23,884 nt of DNA from positions 1 through 23,884 of the forward strand of contig JBAXSE010000021.1 of assembly GCA_037130845.1 (NCBI GenBank), read 5' to 3'. Each line of letters opens with the position of its first letter. The first letter of the stretch is position 1. Shown here in pieces: positions 14,539-20,873 of this stretch. The position numbers and the translations under genes are program-made. Source of the stretch: 1-14-0-10-37-14 sp037130845 (GTDB lineage Bacteria > Patescibacteriota > Patescibacteriia > Patescibacteriales > Patescibacteriaceae). Below the pieces are notes generated by a model. The model was not told the origin of the DNA and made no database searches. It was given only the letters and a program-made list of their open reading frames with translations.

Positions 14539-14561
14539 AATGTTTTATTAGTATATCTCTA

Positions 14562-14590
14562 ATTATAATTGATAGCATATTATTAATCAA
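14562..14590 (-). promoter_or_regulatory. Promoter of 13720-14538
   Basis: Minus-strand TTGATT (14585-14590), 17 bases, TATAAT (14562-14567), 23 bases before ATG. Confidence 0.65.
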
Positions 14591-14603
14591 CCTGAAAAAA
14601 AAT

Positions 14604-14632
14604 TTGACAATTCCCCAGAATAATCTTAGATT
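14604..14632 (+). promoter_or_regulatory. Promoter of the macrodomain gene
   Basis: TTGACA (14604-14609), 17 bases, TAGATT (14627-14632), leaving a leader of about 45 bases. Confidence 0.7.
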
Positions 14633-14684
14633 AACCGAGCTAAATACTAATTTGTTCCTTTTTATCACAATTTCAGGAGATGAA

Positions 14685-15197
14685 ATGATTAATTATATTA
14701 TCGGCGATGCTACGCTGCCTATCACGAAAATTGAGCGACAAGGCGGGCCGAACAGCCCTTTAACTAAGGATCCCAGAATTATCGCCCATATCTGCAATGA
14801 TATCGGTGCTTGGGGCAAGGGCTTTGTCCTGGCGCTTTCGGCCAGAGGCATAAAGCCGGAAGCCAAATATCGTGATTGGCACATCAAGGGCGGTTTAACC
14901 ACTTTTGAATTGGGCAATGTCCAATTTGTGTACCTCAAGGAGAAATTATGGGTAGCCAACATGATCGCCCAAAGGCATATCAAGCCTATCGACGGCATAC
15001 CCCCGATACGCTACCAAGCGCTTGAAATGTGCCTACTCCAGGTGGCTAGGTTTGCCAAAGCCCGCAAAGCCTCGGTGCATATGCCCCGCATCGGCTGCGG
15101 CCTAGCCGGCGGCAGCTGGGACAAAATCGAGCCCATCATCCAATGGACTCTAGTGGCAGACGGCATAGAGGTCTATGTCTACGATTTGCCGAAATAA
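14685..15197 (+). CDS. Macrodomain protein, probable ADP-ribose binding or hydrolysing
   Basis: A 170-residue single-domain macro protein. INYIIGDAT (2-10) is the usual first strand with the adenine-side Asp; IIAHICNDIGAWGKGFVLAL (32-51) is the strand plus phosphate-binding loop; VHMPRIGCGLAGGSWDKIEP (131-150) is the second glycine-rich loop, in the MPRIGCGLxGxxW form found in the TARG1/DarG/Poa1 branch. Such proteins bind ADP-ribose or remove it from proteins, DNA or metabolites; substrate choice cannot be read here. ATG 14685 is fixed by AGGAGA at 14675-14680; upstream in-frame starts lie in the promoter. No ADP-ribosyltransferase toxin is adjacent, so a DarTG-type pair is not supported. 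Confidence 0.88.
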   Translation: MINYIIGDATLPITKIERQGGPNSPLTKDPRIIAHICNDIGAWGKGFVLALSARGIKPEAKYRDWHIKGGLTTFELGNVQFVYLKEKLWVANMIAQRHIKPIDGIPPIRYQALEMCLLQVARFAKARKASVHMPRIGCGLAGGSWDKIEPIIQWTLVADGIEVYVYDLPK

Positions 15198-15218
15198 CTA
15201 GCAAAATCAATAACAATC

Positions 15219-15248
15219 AACCACTCTGATGTATTTCGGAGTGGTTTT
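15219..15248 (+). terminator. Terminator of the macrodomain gene
   Basis: AACCACTC pairs with GAGTGGTT (extendable by a wobble pair) and TTTT follows, about 22 bases past the stop. Confidence 0.65.
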
Positions 15249-15336
15249 CAATTAGTCTGGTATACTAACTGCCCTATTCTATATTGTATTTTGTGTTATT
15301 AAACCATATAAACTCTTTCAAACCAGCGTCTTTCTT

Positions 15337-15436
15337 GTGTCATTCCCCATCCCTAGCGGGAGGCAGGCGCGCAGGCGGGAATCTTAATGTTGGTGCTATG
15401 TGACGATATAGATTCCCGCCTGCGCGGGAATGACAC
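15337..15436. repeat. 100-base GTCATTCCC...GGGAATGAC repeat, copy 1
   Basis: The ends GTGTCATTCCC and GGGAATGACAC are inverted; each end forms its own GC hairpin (the right one ATTCCCGCC-TGC-GCGGGAAT). It resembles the dispersed GTCATTCCCGC repeats seen in many bacteria. It fills most of the 15249-15499 gap, which otherwise holds no gene. Confidence 0.75.
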
Positions 15437-15445
15437 GTTTATATT

Positions 15446-15459
15446 TAATATTAGCCAAA
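15446..15459 (+). promoter_or_regulatory. Candidate operator TAATATTAGCCAAA
   Basis: It lies 40 bases upstream of the -35 of the 15615 gene and is identical over 14 bases to 19263-19276. Confidence 0.35.
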
Positions 15460-15499
15460 CAACTTATAATGGCTGAATTTAGCTTCAACTGGCCTACTA

Positions 15500-15528
15500 T
15501 TGACATTTTGATAATTATATGCAATAAT
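15500..15528 (+). promoter_or_regulatory. Promoter of the large membrane protein gene
   Basis: TTGACA (15500-15505), 17 bases, AATAAT (15523-15528), giving a leader of about 80 bases. Confidence 0.6.
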
Positions 15529-15601
15529 ATAGCGGAAATTCGTACTTTAAAAATAAAGTTAATTATAGATTATTAGAATATTTTTTCACCTTCACTAATT
15601 T

Positions 15602-15608
15602 GAGGAGA
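15602..15608 (+). promoter_or_regulatory. Ribosome binding site fixing the start at 15615
   Basis: GAGGAGA, six bases before ATG 15615. The upstream in-frame TTG at 15600 overlaps this site and is rejected. Confidence 0.8.
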
Positions 15609-15614
15609 TTTTTC

Positions 15615-18014
15615 ATGGGTAAGTTCAACAGGAAGCAGAAAAAGTCAGGCGCTTCGTTTTATCAGAATAAGACAGGCACCCCGCTTCATCAGCAAAACAG
15701 CACTAAGGATAATTCGACCAGAAGCCACTTCAAAAAGATAGACGAAGCAAACGAGCTGTCTTTGAACCAGCAATGGTCCAAATATCTCCAGTCCAATCTG
15801 GAATCGGAAATCGCCGCCCTGCATCACGATTACGCCATACGACAAATGAAGATCTACAACTTTCCTTTAAACGACATCAGTGACGAGGAACTAAGCAAGC
15901 AGATAGCCAAGTACAAAAAAGACATGGCTACCGCCCTCTTACTCTGGAAATTCATCAAAATGAATTTCTCTAAACACGGTGATTACAAATTTGATATTTG
16001 GCAAAAACGCAATGAAGCATATATCGCCTTCATCAACTCTATCGCTATCGACCAAGCCAATAGCCACATGCTAACGGTTATCAATATTGAATCTCTGCCG
16101 ACTCCGGTCTGGCGCAAGTTCCTCTGGAAGAACAACATCAATTTCGAGAGCAACGAAGCTTGCCTCCGTCGCATGAGCCAAGACGAAAGAGAAGCTCTAG
16201 CTGACAATGCCGGCGATTTATTCGCAAGCAAGACACCCAGAGTCTTCTCGTGGATTGACCACACTTTCCGCAAAGTCAGCTATCAGGATTTGATGATGTC
16301 GCGGATTAATTTTAATCTCCGTTACAGCACCAAATGCACCATGAGCTACAACTTTCTTGATATGGACTTCGGCTTTAATGCTTATCCCGAGGGAGAGAAC
16401 AATGACTACAAGGTAGTCGAGATCAGCCCGATGAGATTCTTGTCCAAAAAGAACCATGTCAAAGACTTCGTGGTAAACCAAGAAGATGGCTTGTACTGGT
16501 GGTTATACCGCTTTGCACGCAGTAATTATGTTTACAAGCCCTACAAGACAGTGGAACTCAAAAACCACTTCTGTCCGGGGTTCTGGTATACCCTGATTGC
16601 CAACATCATCTTCTGGATCGCTTCGCCGCTCTTGTTCGTCTCTGCCGTCCAACAGATGTTCGTCAATTATTGGTTCATCCATAATCCTTACTTCTGGCTG
16701 GCTGCCGTGCCCGGATTAATGTTACCGCTCTGGAGTATTGCCGCCGGTATCAAGAAGGCTTTCCGATCTATCGATATAACCGACGAGCAAGGCAGAAAGA
16801 TGGCCCTATTACTCAAACGCTTTGGGAAATACGTCATAATACCTATTGGCTTTGCCGCGATGGCAGGAGTCGCTTGGTTAATCATAATAGGATTAATCAA
16901 GGTCTATGCCTGGCTCTATCTCTACACCTCTATTGGCGGACCGATCTTGCTGACCTGGCTGATTGCCTTCTTATCAACCACCATCTACTTAAAAGCGGAA
17001 CACGGCTATGTCAACTTTAAGGAACAGACCTTCAAAGGTTGTAAAAATCTTTTCGAATTAGTCCCGCTCATCGGAGTAGGCAATTTGATCGGCAAATTCT
17101 ATATTCAAATATGGCAGGTCATTACCATTATCGCCACCTTTATCTATGACGCTGTCATATATGCCGGCTGGCCCTTGCTGATAATTTCCATACTCTTCTT
17201 GCCCTTGCTGATCGCCTACTTCTATTACAAGTACAAAGATCCGTCCAAAATGGACAAGAAGACGCTTGAGCTGTTCTATGACCGCCTCGACCGCATTGTG
17301 ATGTGGACGATGGCCGTCGTGGTAGCTGCCATATTCATTACTGCCATTTACCTGATTATCGACTATCACATGACAGCTATAATGATCGTTCCTTTGTGCC
17401 TGATGGCTGCCATCGGCGGAATCGCTCTTGAGCTGGCCTATAGCACCAAAGATTCTATCTATCACGATAATCCCAAGACCAGCCTAGTCTATGATGAGTT
17501 GAATAATGCCGGTTGGTCGTCCATGAGGTTATTCAAATTACTGTCCGAAAACAGTTGGCTTCTTAGCCTGGATGATGTAGACAAGAAATTGGCCTTAGGC
17601 GAATTCTCACGCTTCATCAGGGATTATCTCAACTCCGATGGAGACATAGCCATCTATGCCAGCAAGATAGCGCCAGTCTTAAATCGCGATCTGCTCGACA
17701 AGCTCAATTATCTGCTCGCCAATGTCAGTTGGTTTCACAACTATGTCAGAGCCTTAAGCCTAGTACTGGCAGGCTCGACTCCGGTTGAAGCTATGGCGAC
17801 TGTGAAAAAAGAATACGAACAAGAAAATAAAAACAAACTGGCTATCAAAGCCTGGTTCAACAAACAGCTCAACCGCATCTGGCGCGTTATCAGATGGCTA
17901 GCTACTCCATTGGTCAAAGTCTGGACCTGGATTGTCACTCTCTGGCGCCTGGGCGATTACTTCGTCAACGGCATGTGCCCCTGGGTCGCCAGAAGCGAAG
18001 TTATACAGGACTAA
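15615..18014 (+). CDS. Large multi-pass membrane protein of unknown function
   Basis: A 799-residue protein with three parts. Residues 1-320 are hydrophilic: a basic, Gln/Lys-rich start (MGKFNRKQKK), then a helical region with TPVWRKFLWKNN and a MSRINFNLRY segment. Residues about 322-607 hold roughly eight hydrophobic segments, starting at FWYTLIANIIFWIASPLLF and including IVMWTMAVVVAAIFITAIYL. Residues about 608-799 are helical and hydrophilic, ending in a Trp-rich amphipathic stretch (WRVIRWLATPLVKVWTWIV) that may lie on the membrane. I recognise no family or catalytic motif and no signal peptide. It has its own promoter, SD and terminator, so it is a monocistronic gene. Confidence 0.85.
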   Translation: MGKFNRKQKKSGASFYQNKTGTPLHQQNSTKDNSTRSHFKKIDEANELSLNQQWSKYLQSNLESEIAALHHDYAIRQMKIYNFPLNDISDEELSKQIAKYKKDMATALLLWKFIKMNFSKHGDYKFDIWQKRNEAYIAFINSIAIDQANSHMLTVINIESLPTPVWRKFLWKNNINFESNEACLRRMSQDEREALADNAGDLFASKTPRVFSWIDHTFRKVSYQDLMMSRINFNLRYSTKCTMSYNFLDMDFGFNAYPEGENNDYKVVEISPMRFLSKKNHVKDFVVNQEDGLYWWLYRFARSNYVYKPYKTVELKNHFCPGFWYTLIANIIFWIASPLLFVSAVQQMFVNYWFIHNPYFWLAAVPGLMLPLWSIAAGIKKAFRSIDITDEQGRKMALLLKRFGKYVIIPIGFAAMAGVAWLIIIGLIKVYAWLYLYTSIGGPILLTWLIAFLSTTIYLKAEHGYVNFKEQTFKGCKNLFELVPLIGVGNLIGKFYIQIWQVITIIATFIYDAVIYAGWPLLIISILFLPLLIAYFYYKYKDPSKMDKKTLELFYDRLDRIVMWTMAVVVAAIFITAIYLIIDYHMTAIMIVPLCLMAAIGGIALELAYSTKDSIYHDNPKTSLVYDELNNAGWSSMRLFKLLSENSWLLSLDDVDKKLALGEFSRFIRDYLNSDGDIAIYASKIAPVLNRDLLDKLNYLLANVSWFHNYVRALSLVLAGSTPVEAMATVKKEYEQENKNKLAIKAWFNKQLNRIWRVIRWLATPLVKVWTWIVTLWRLGDYFVNGMCPWVARSEVIQD

Positions 18015-18037
18015 GATCTATAATTAGTTTTATCTCA

Positions 18038-18068
18038 AGCAGTGTCTACAACAGACGCTGCTTTTTTT
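18038..18068 (+). terminator. Terminator of the large membrane protein gene
   Basis: AGCAGTGTCT pairs with AGACGCTGCT (one G-U) around ACAAC, followed by seven T. Its T-tract directly abuts 51-base repeat copy 1. Confidence 0.85.
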
Positions 18069-18119
18069 AATACGCAAGCTGCCAAGGTTCCATGTACCCA
18101 TGGAATGGCAGACCGTATT
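18069..18119 (-). repeat. 51-base bulged palindrome, copy 1
   Basis: It is the exact reverse complement of copy 3 (18596-18646). Arms: AATACG/CGTATT, CTGCCA/TGGCAG and TTCCATG/CATGGAA with a GGTA loop; the right arm carries extra CTTG and CCT bulges, the left GT. A hairpin CCCGGC-TACT-GCCGGG (18122-18137) follows on the far side. Confidence 0.85.
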
Positions 18120-18146
18120 ATCCCGGCTACTGCCGGGGCAAAAATA

Positions 18147-18175
18147 TTTCACTATTACTCCAAATGTGGTATAAT
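18147..18175 (+). promoter_or_regulatory. Promoter of the small acidic ORF
   Basis: Extended -10 TGGTATAAT (TATAAT 18170-18175) with TTTCAC 17 bases upstream. It implies a leader of about 115 bases holding AGCTTG...CAAGCT and CTGCC-CAAAA-GGCAG just before the ORF. Confidence 0.5.
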
Positions 18176-18296
18176 AAAAATTAGCTTGCTATTATTTCTG
18201 ATACAAGCTATAACAAAGGCAGCCGCCGAGTCTGATTGATTCCGCGCGACTACCTGATTTATTCATCTGCCCAAAAGGCAGTTTAAAAATAAAACT

Positions 18297-18449
18297 ATGG
18301 AAGAGACCAACGACGTGACCCCGGTCACCCCAGAAGAGACAATGCCTGAAGTTGAAACTCCTGAAGAAACTCCAGCCGAAGAAACTCCTACCGAGGAAGC
18401 AGCCGACGAAATGAAGGATGCCGAAACCGATACCGAAGAAGTTGCTTAA
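18297..18449 (+). CDS. Small acidic Pro/Glu/Thr-rich protein
   Basis: A 50-residue open frame, MEETNDVTP to TDTEEVA, with a repeated PEETPAEETPTEE pattern. It is strongly acidic and almost free of hydrophobic residues, so probably disordered. A promoter lies upstream (18147-18175) and a strong terminator starts eight bases after the stop, which supports a real transcript. The only SD-like sequence (AAAGGCAG) is about 20 bases from ATG and lies in a hairpin. It sits between two identical inverted 51-base repeats. I know no family. A structured RNA from the same unit is the alternative. Confidence 0.6.
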   Translation: MEETNDVTPVTPEETMPEVETPEETPAEETPTEEAADEMKDAETDTEEVA

Positions 18450-18456
18450 ATTCTAA

Positions 18457-18491
18457 AACAAAAAACAAACCGACCAGGTTTGTTTTTTGTT
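18457..18491 (+). terminator. Terminator of the small acidic ORF
   Basis: AACAAAAAACAAACC pairs exactly with GGTTTGTTTTTTGTT around GACCA. Symmetric A and T runs allow use in both directions. Confidence 0.85.
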
Positions 18492-18526
18492 ACGCCTTAA
18501 TATAGTTCGGCAAAAATTATTTCTCC

Positions 18527-18575
18527 ACGGCCTGCCATTGCCTTGGGTACATGGAACCTTGGCAATGGTGGTATT
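18527..18575 (+). repeat. 51-base palindrome family, diverged copy 2
   Basis: It shares GGGTACATGGAACCTTGGCA with copies 1 and 3. The stem is rebuilt as CCATTGCC/GGCAATGG, so pairing is kept although bases differ. The hairpin CCCGCT-AGTA-AGCGGG (18577-18592) separates it from copy 3. Confidence 0.7.
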
Positions 18576-18595
18576 CCCCGCTAGTAAGCGGGATT

Positions 18596-18646
18596 AATAC
18601 GGTCTGCCATTCCATGGGTACATGGAACCTTGGCAGCTTGCGTATT
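18596..18646 (+). repeat. 51-base bulged palindrome, copy 3
   Basis: Identical to copy 1 in inverted orientation. Its CTTGCGTATT end abuts the A/T run of the terminator at 18649-18675. Confidence 0.9.
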
Positions 18647-18648
18647 AA

Positions 18649-18675
18649 AAAAAAGATACTTTTCAGTATCTTTTT
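18649..18675 (-). terminator. Terminator of 18682-19218
   Basis: AAAAAGATACT pairs with AGTATCTTTTT around TTTC; eight A on the plus strand give the U-tract on the minus strand. Confidence 0.8.
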
Positions 18676-18681
18676 GTTTGC

Positions 18682-19218
18682 CTATTTCCTGGCATATTTG
18701 TCTTCGATGGCTTGCAATTTATCCAGCCAATCCTGCCAATAGTGCTTTGCTCTGTCCGGAGCCAGTCTGACAATTCGATCATTGGCATTCTCCAAAGTTT
18801 TGCAATTAACAATCGCTCCCAGCTCCAAATCATCATCCGCTTTTTTTATACAAATCGGTTCCTGCGAATAGCGGATAGATAAGGCCGGCAAATCGTCGGC
18901 CGTTTTCATATCGGAGTAGATAAACAAAATAAAATTGGAATTATGCGCCGCAGTTATCAAAGACATCTCGGACGGCAATACTTTTTTGTCTCGAACTATT
19001 GCCTTGCTATTGGGCCGATAAATCACCTTGACCGAATACACCGCTTTTTTGGGCTTGTCATTGAAGGCCCGTATTACAAAATCAGGCTTCAAAAATACCA
19101 TATTCTCGGTATTATTAGGAATAGCCATACAATCGCAGTCAATAAGTATTGCCTTGGCGCTCTCGATAGCCGCCTGATGATAATCAGCGTAATGGGCAAT
19201 ATAATCTCTAGTATCCAC
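18682..19218 (-). CDS. Unknown cytoplasmic protein, GTG start
   Basis: A 178-residue protein with no membrane segment. The middle has KPDFVIRAFNDK then AVYSVKVIYR (about residues 44-69), followed by FILFIYSD (about 96-103). A PD...(x)VK pattern of this kind can occur in PD-(D/E)XK nuclease folds, but the acidic residue before Lys is missing, so this is only a thought. The Trp-containing C-terminus HYWQDWLDKLQAIEDKYARK looks helical. The start is GTG 19218, with AAAGAGG seven bases upstream and a TTGACA promoter; the next ATG would remove 30 residues. It has its own promoter and terminator. Confidence 0.8.
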   Translation of the reverse strand: MDTRDYIAHYADYHQAAIESAKAILIDCDCMAIPNNTENMVFLKPDFVIRAFNDKPKKAVYSVKVIYRPNSKAIVRDKKVLPSEMSLITAAHNSNFILFIYSDMKTADDLPALSIRYSQEPICIKKADDDLELGAIVNCKTLENANDRIVRLAPDRAKHYWQDWLDKLQAIEDKYARK

Positions 19219-19245
19219 AATAGACCTCTTTAATTAAATGAACAA

Positions 19246-19282
19246 TTGGCTACAAAATACTATAATATTAGCCAAATGTCAA
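19246..19282 (-). promoter_or_regulatory. Promoter of 18682-19218 with flanking TTGGCTA dyad
   Basis: Minus-strand TTGACA (19277-19282), 17 bases, TATTTT (19254-19259). TTGGCTA (19246-19252) and TAGCCAA (19269-19275) form an inverted pair around the -10; the second is part of TAATATTAGCCAAA (19263-19276). Confidence 0.55.
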
Positions 19283-19290
19283 GCGTGGTT

Positions 19291-19322
19291 AAAAAAATAG
19301 CCACATTTTGTCATTGTGGCTA
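19291..19322 (-). terminator. Terminator of 19333-20304
   Basis: TAGCCACA pairs with TGTGGCTA; seven A on the plus strand give the U-tract on the minus strand. It starts 10 bases beyond the stop. Confidence 0.85.
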
Positions 19323-19332
19323 TAAGTATATA

Positions 19333-20304
19333 TCATTGCTCCAACCAAGTCCTAACCAAAGTAGTCAGGTAGGCCAATCCGACCACAAGAGCCAATTGCT
19401 GATCGTCATGGTCGATGTTATGGCAGGTCAGGGAATATATCTTTTCGTGATTCTTGGGCGGATAGACCGCGGGCAATGAATCGCTATAGACGCTGCAGCT
19501 ATTGACGCCCGGAACCTGCAGATAGATTGAGGCGTCTTTTTCGTAGCTGCCGTGGCCCTTGACGATTGACGTCTGGAATTCGCAACGGCGATCAAGCCGA
19601 GCTGTATTTTGGCCGTGGCGCATCAGATTGTAGGTCTTGAACATCCGTTCGGTAATCGCATCTTCCACAGCGCCTTGAGCATCCTTTGCCAATAGATCCA
19701 GTAAGCAGTTCTCAACCTCTTTGGTGTAATAACCGCCAATGCCCTGCCGGCCGTAGCCCTCGTTGCCTAATTGCAAAAACATCAACATCGGCCGCTTGCT
19801 GTCACTAATCTGTTCGCAATTATAGCTCAACATCATAACCAACTTAAACAACAGGCAGATATTATCGTCCAATTCATTGACCAGATCATATTGCTTGGTC
19901 GCCTTCACTCCGCTGCCGGCGCAGATATTGCATGGATAGTCACGGCCGAAATTCGCCAGATGGTCTTGGTCAATCTTACTGCCTCCGCAACTCTGGCAAA
20001 CCGCCTTATGGTCGTAGACAATACCATCCGGAATTTTAGCTCTCAGCCGCCAGAATTCTAAGCCTTTATCTTCTGTAACCACTGTCTGGCCATAGCCGAA
20101 ATAGTCGCCAAAGACATTGCGCGCCTCCTGTCCGGTTTCTGCCAGTCGAGCAAAAAACTTATACGATGCGCTGTAACGCCTAGCAACATTGGCCAATTGC
20201 TCTTCAGTCAAAGACCGATAAAAATCAACATAGACGGTCGAGACATCAAAAACCAGACTGCCATCGGCATCATCCCAACGCATGTCAAAATAACAAGGAA
20301 TCAT
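19333..20304 (-). CDS. Unknown protein with a DnaJ-like CxxCGG...CxxCxGSG zinc knuckle
   Basis: A 323-residue soluble protein. Residues 103-132 hold CQSCGG and CNICAGSG (Cys103, 106, 125, 128), a four-Cys zinc site like half of a DnaJ zinc domain, but there is no J domain. The N-terminus has MIPCYFDMRWDDADGSLVFD and a helical ARRYSASYKFFARL; the C-terminal half has LMFLQLGNEGYGRQGIGGYY and ends in a helix with LVVGLAYLTTLVRTWLEQ. No family is recognised. I start at ATG 20304, preceded by GGGGGT, rather than the in-frame TTG at 20334. It is upstream of, and parallel to, 18682-19218 but separated by a terminator. Confidence 0.82.
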   Translation of the reverse strand: MIPCYFDMRWDDADGSLVFDVSTVYVDFYRSLTEEQLANVARRYSASYKFFARLAETGQEARNVFGDYFGYGQTVVTEDKGLEFWRLRAKIPDGIVYDHKAVCQSCGGSKIDQDHLANFGRDYPCNICAGSGVKATKQYDLVNELDDNICLLFKLVMMLSYNCEQISDSKRPMLMFLQLGNEGYGRQGIGGYYTKEVENCLLDLLAKDAQGAVEDAITERMFKTYNLMRHGQNTARLDRRCEFQTSIVKGHGSYEKDASIYLQVPGVNSCSVYSDSLPAVYPPKNHEKIYSLTCHNIDHDDQQLALVVGLAYLTTLVRTWLEQ

Positions 20305-20565
20305 TTTACCCCCGATTTGATTATCAAATAACAATTTTTCTAAACCCTAACACAAAGAGCGGTAGAATTCAAGACTTGACCCCATTTAATGACGGATTTC
20401 TTCTCCGCGTCATTCCCGCGAAGGCGGGAATCTAATCGTTGGCAGTTGGTCACAGGCAAGATTCCCGCCGGAGTTTATACTCGGTACTCCGGTACGTGAA
20501 CGACACACATCTAAAACTGACAAGACGACAATTAACGGTGTTATATCCCGCCATGAAGGCGTGAT
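20305..20565. other. Gap with repeats and no gene
   Basis: Apart from the leader of 19333-20304 (TTGTGT at about 20344-20349 could be its -35), it contains the GTCATTCCC repeat copy 2 and the hairpin ATCCCGCC-ATGAA-GGCGTGAT (20545-20565). I see no ORF with an SD. Confidence 0.6.
20409..20506. repeat. GTCATTCCC repeat, copy 2, with a hairpin in its right arm
   Basis: The left end CGTCATTCCCGC-GAAG-GCGGGAATC is intact. The right end starts ATTCCCGCC but then has GGAGTTTATACTCGGTACTC before CGG and GACAC, so the expected GCGGGAATGACAC is interrupted or replaced. Confidence 0.7.
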
Positions 20566-20616
20566 TATACGGTCCGCCATTCCATGAGTACATGGAACCT
20601 TGGCAGCTTGCGTATA
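20566..20616 (+). repeat. 51-base bulged palindrome, copy 4
   Basis: Differs from copy 3 at four positions by hand (both outer ends, TCTG to TCCG, GGGTA to GAGTA). The changed outer bases still pair (TATACG/CGTATA). Its right end runs into the U-tract of the terminator at 20615-20644. Confidence 0.85.
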
Positions 20617-20644
20617 AAAATACCCCCTAATATTGATTAGGAGG
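20615..20644 (-). terminator. Terminator of the small membrane protein gene
   Basis: On the minus strand CCTCCTAAT-CAAT-ATTAGGGGG (one G-U) is followed by TATTTTTATA. Confidence 0.75.
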
Positions 20645-20655
20645 CATAAAGCATC

Positions 20656-20832
20656 TTACATATGCAGAAAACCGAACAACTGATAAATCAGGAAGGCCGG
20701 CCAGACAAAGGCCTTGAGAATGGCCAGGATAATGGCGGTTGTGCCGGAAGCCTGCTGGACAAAATAGACAGCCGCTCCGATCATCGCCAGGCCATAGAAA
20801 CCGCCGGACATGCCGGCATTGCCGTTTTTCAT
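20656..20832 (-). CDS. Small two-helix membrane protein
   Basis: A 58-residue protein with a short Gly-rich start (MKNGNAGMSGGFYGLA) and two hydrophobic helices, GLAMIGAAVYFVQQA and TTAIILAILKAFVWPAFLIYQLF. I recall similar uncharacterised short proteins in other bacteria but no named family. It starts 41 bases after the stop of 20874-22163, so the two are probably one operon. The start is uncertain: a perfect AAGGAGG lies at about 20866-20872, directly against an in-frame TTG (20865) and too close to use, while the ATG at 20832 is about 33 bases away without its own SD. Confidence 0.72.
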   Translation of the reverse strand: MKNGNAGMSGGFYGLAMIGAAVYFVQQASGTTAIILAILKAFVWPAFLIYQLFGFLHM

Positions 20833-20873
20833 ATAATTTATATTAAAGGATAACCAAAATATCAACCTCCTTA

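Noticed and set aside
14685..18014. DarTG-like toxin-antitoxin pair
   Set aside because: Neither neighbour of the macrodomain resembles an ADP-ribosyltransferase; the next gene is a separate membrane protein 417 bases away.
18069..18646. CRISPR array or integron attC cassette
   Set aside because: The repeats are inverted, few and unequally spaced, without spacers; no GTTRRRY core or integrase is present.
18682..19218. PD-(D/E)XK nuclease
   Set aside because: A PD and a later Lys are visible, but the acidic residue of the (D/E)XK part is missing; too weak to call.
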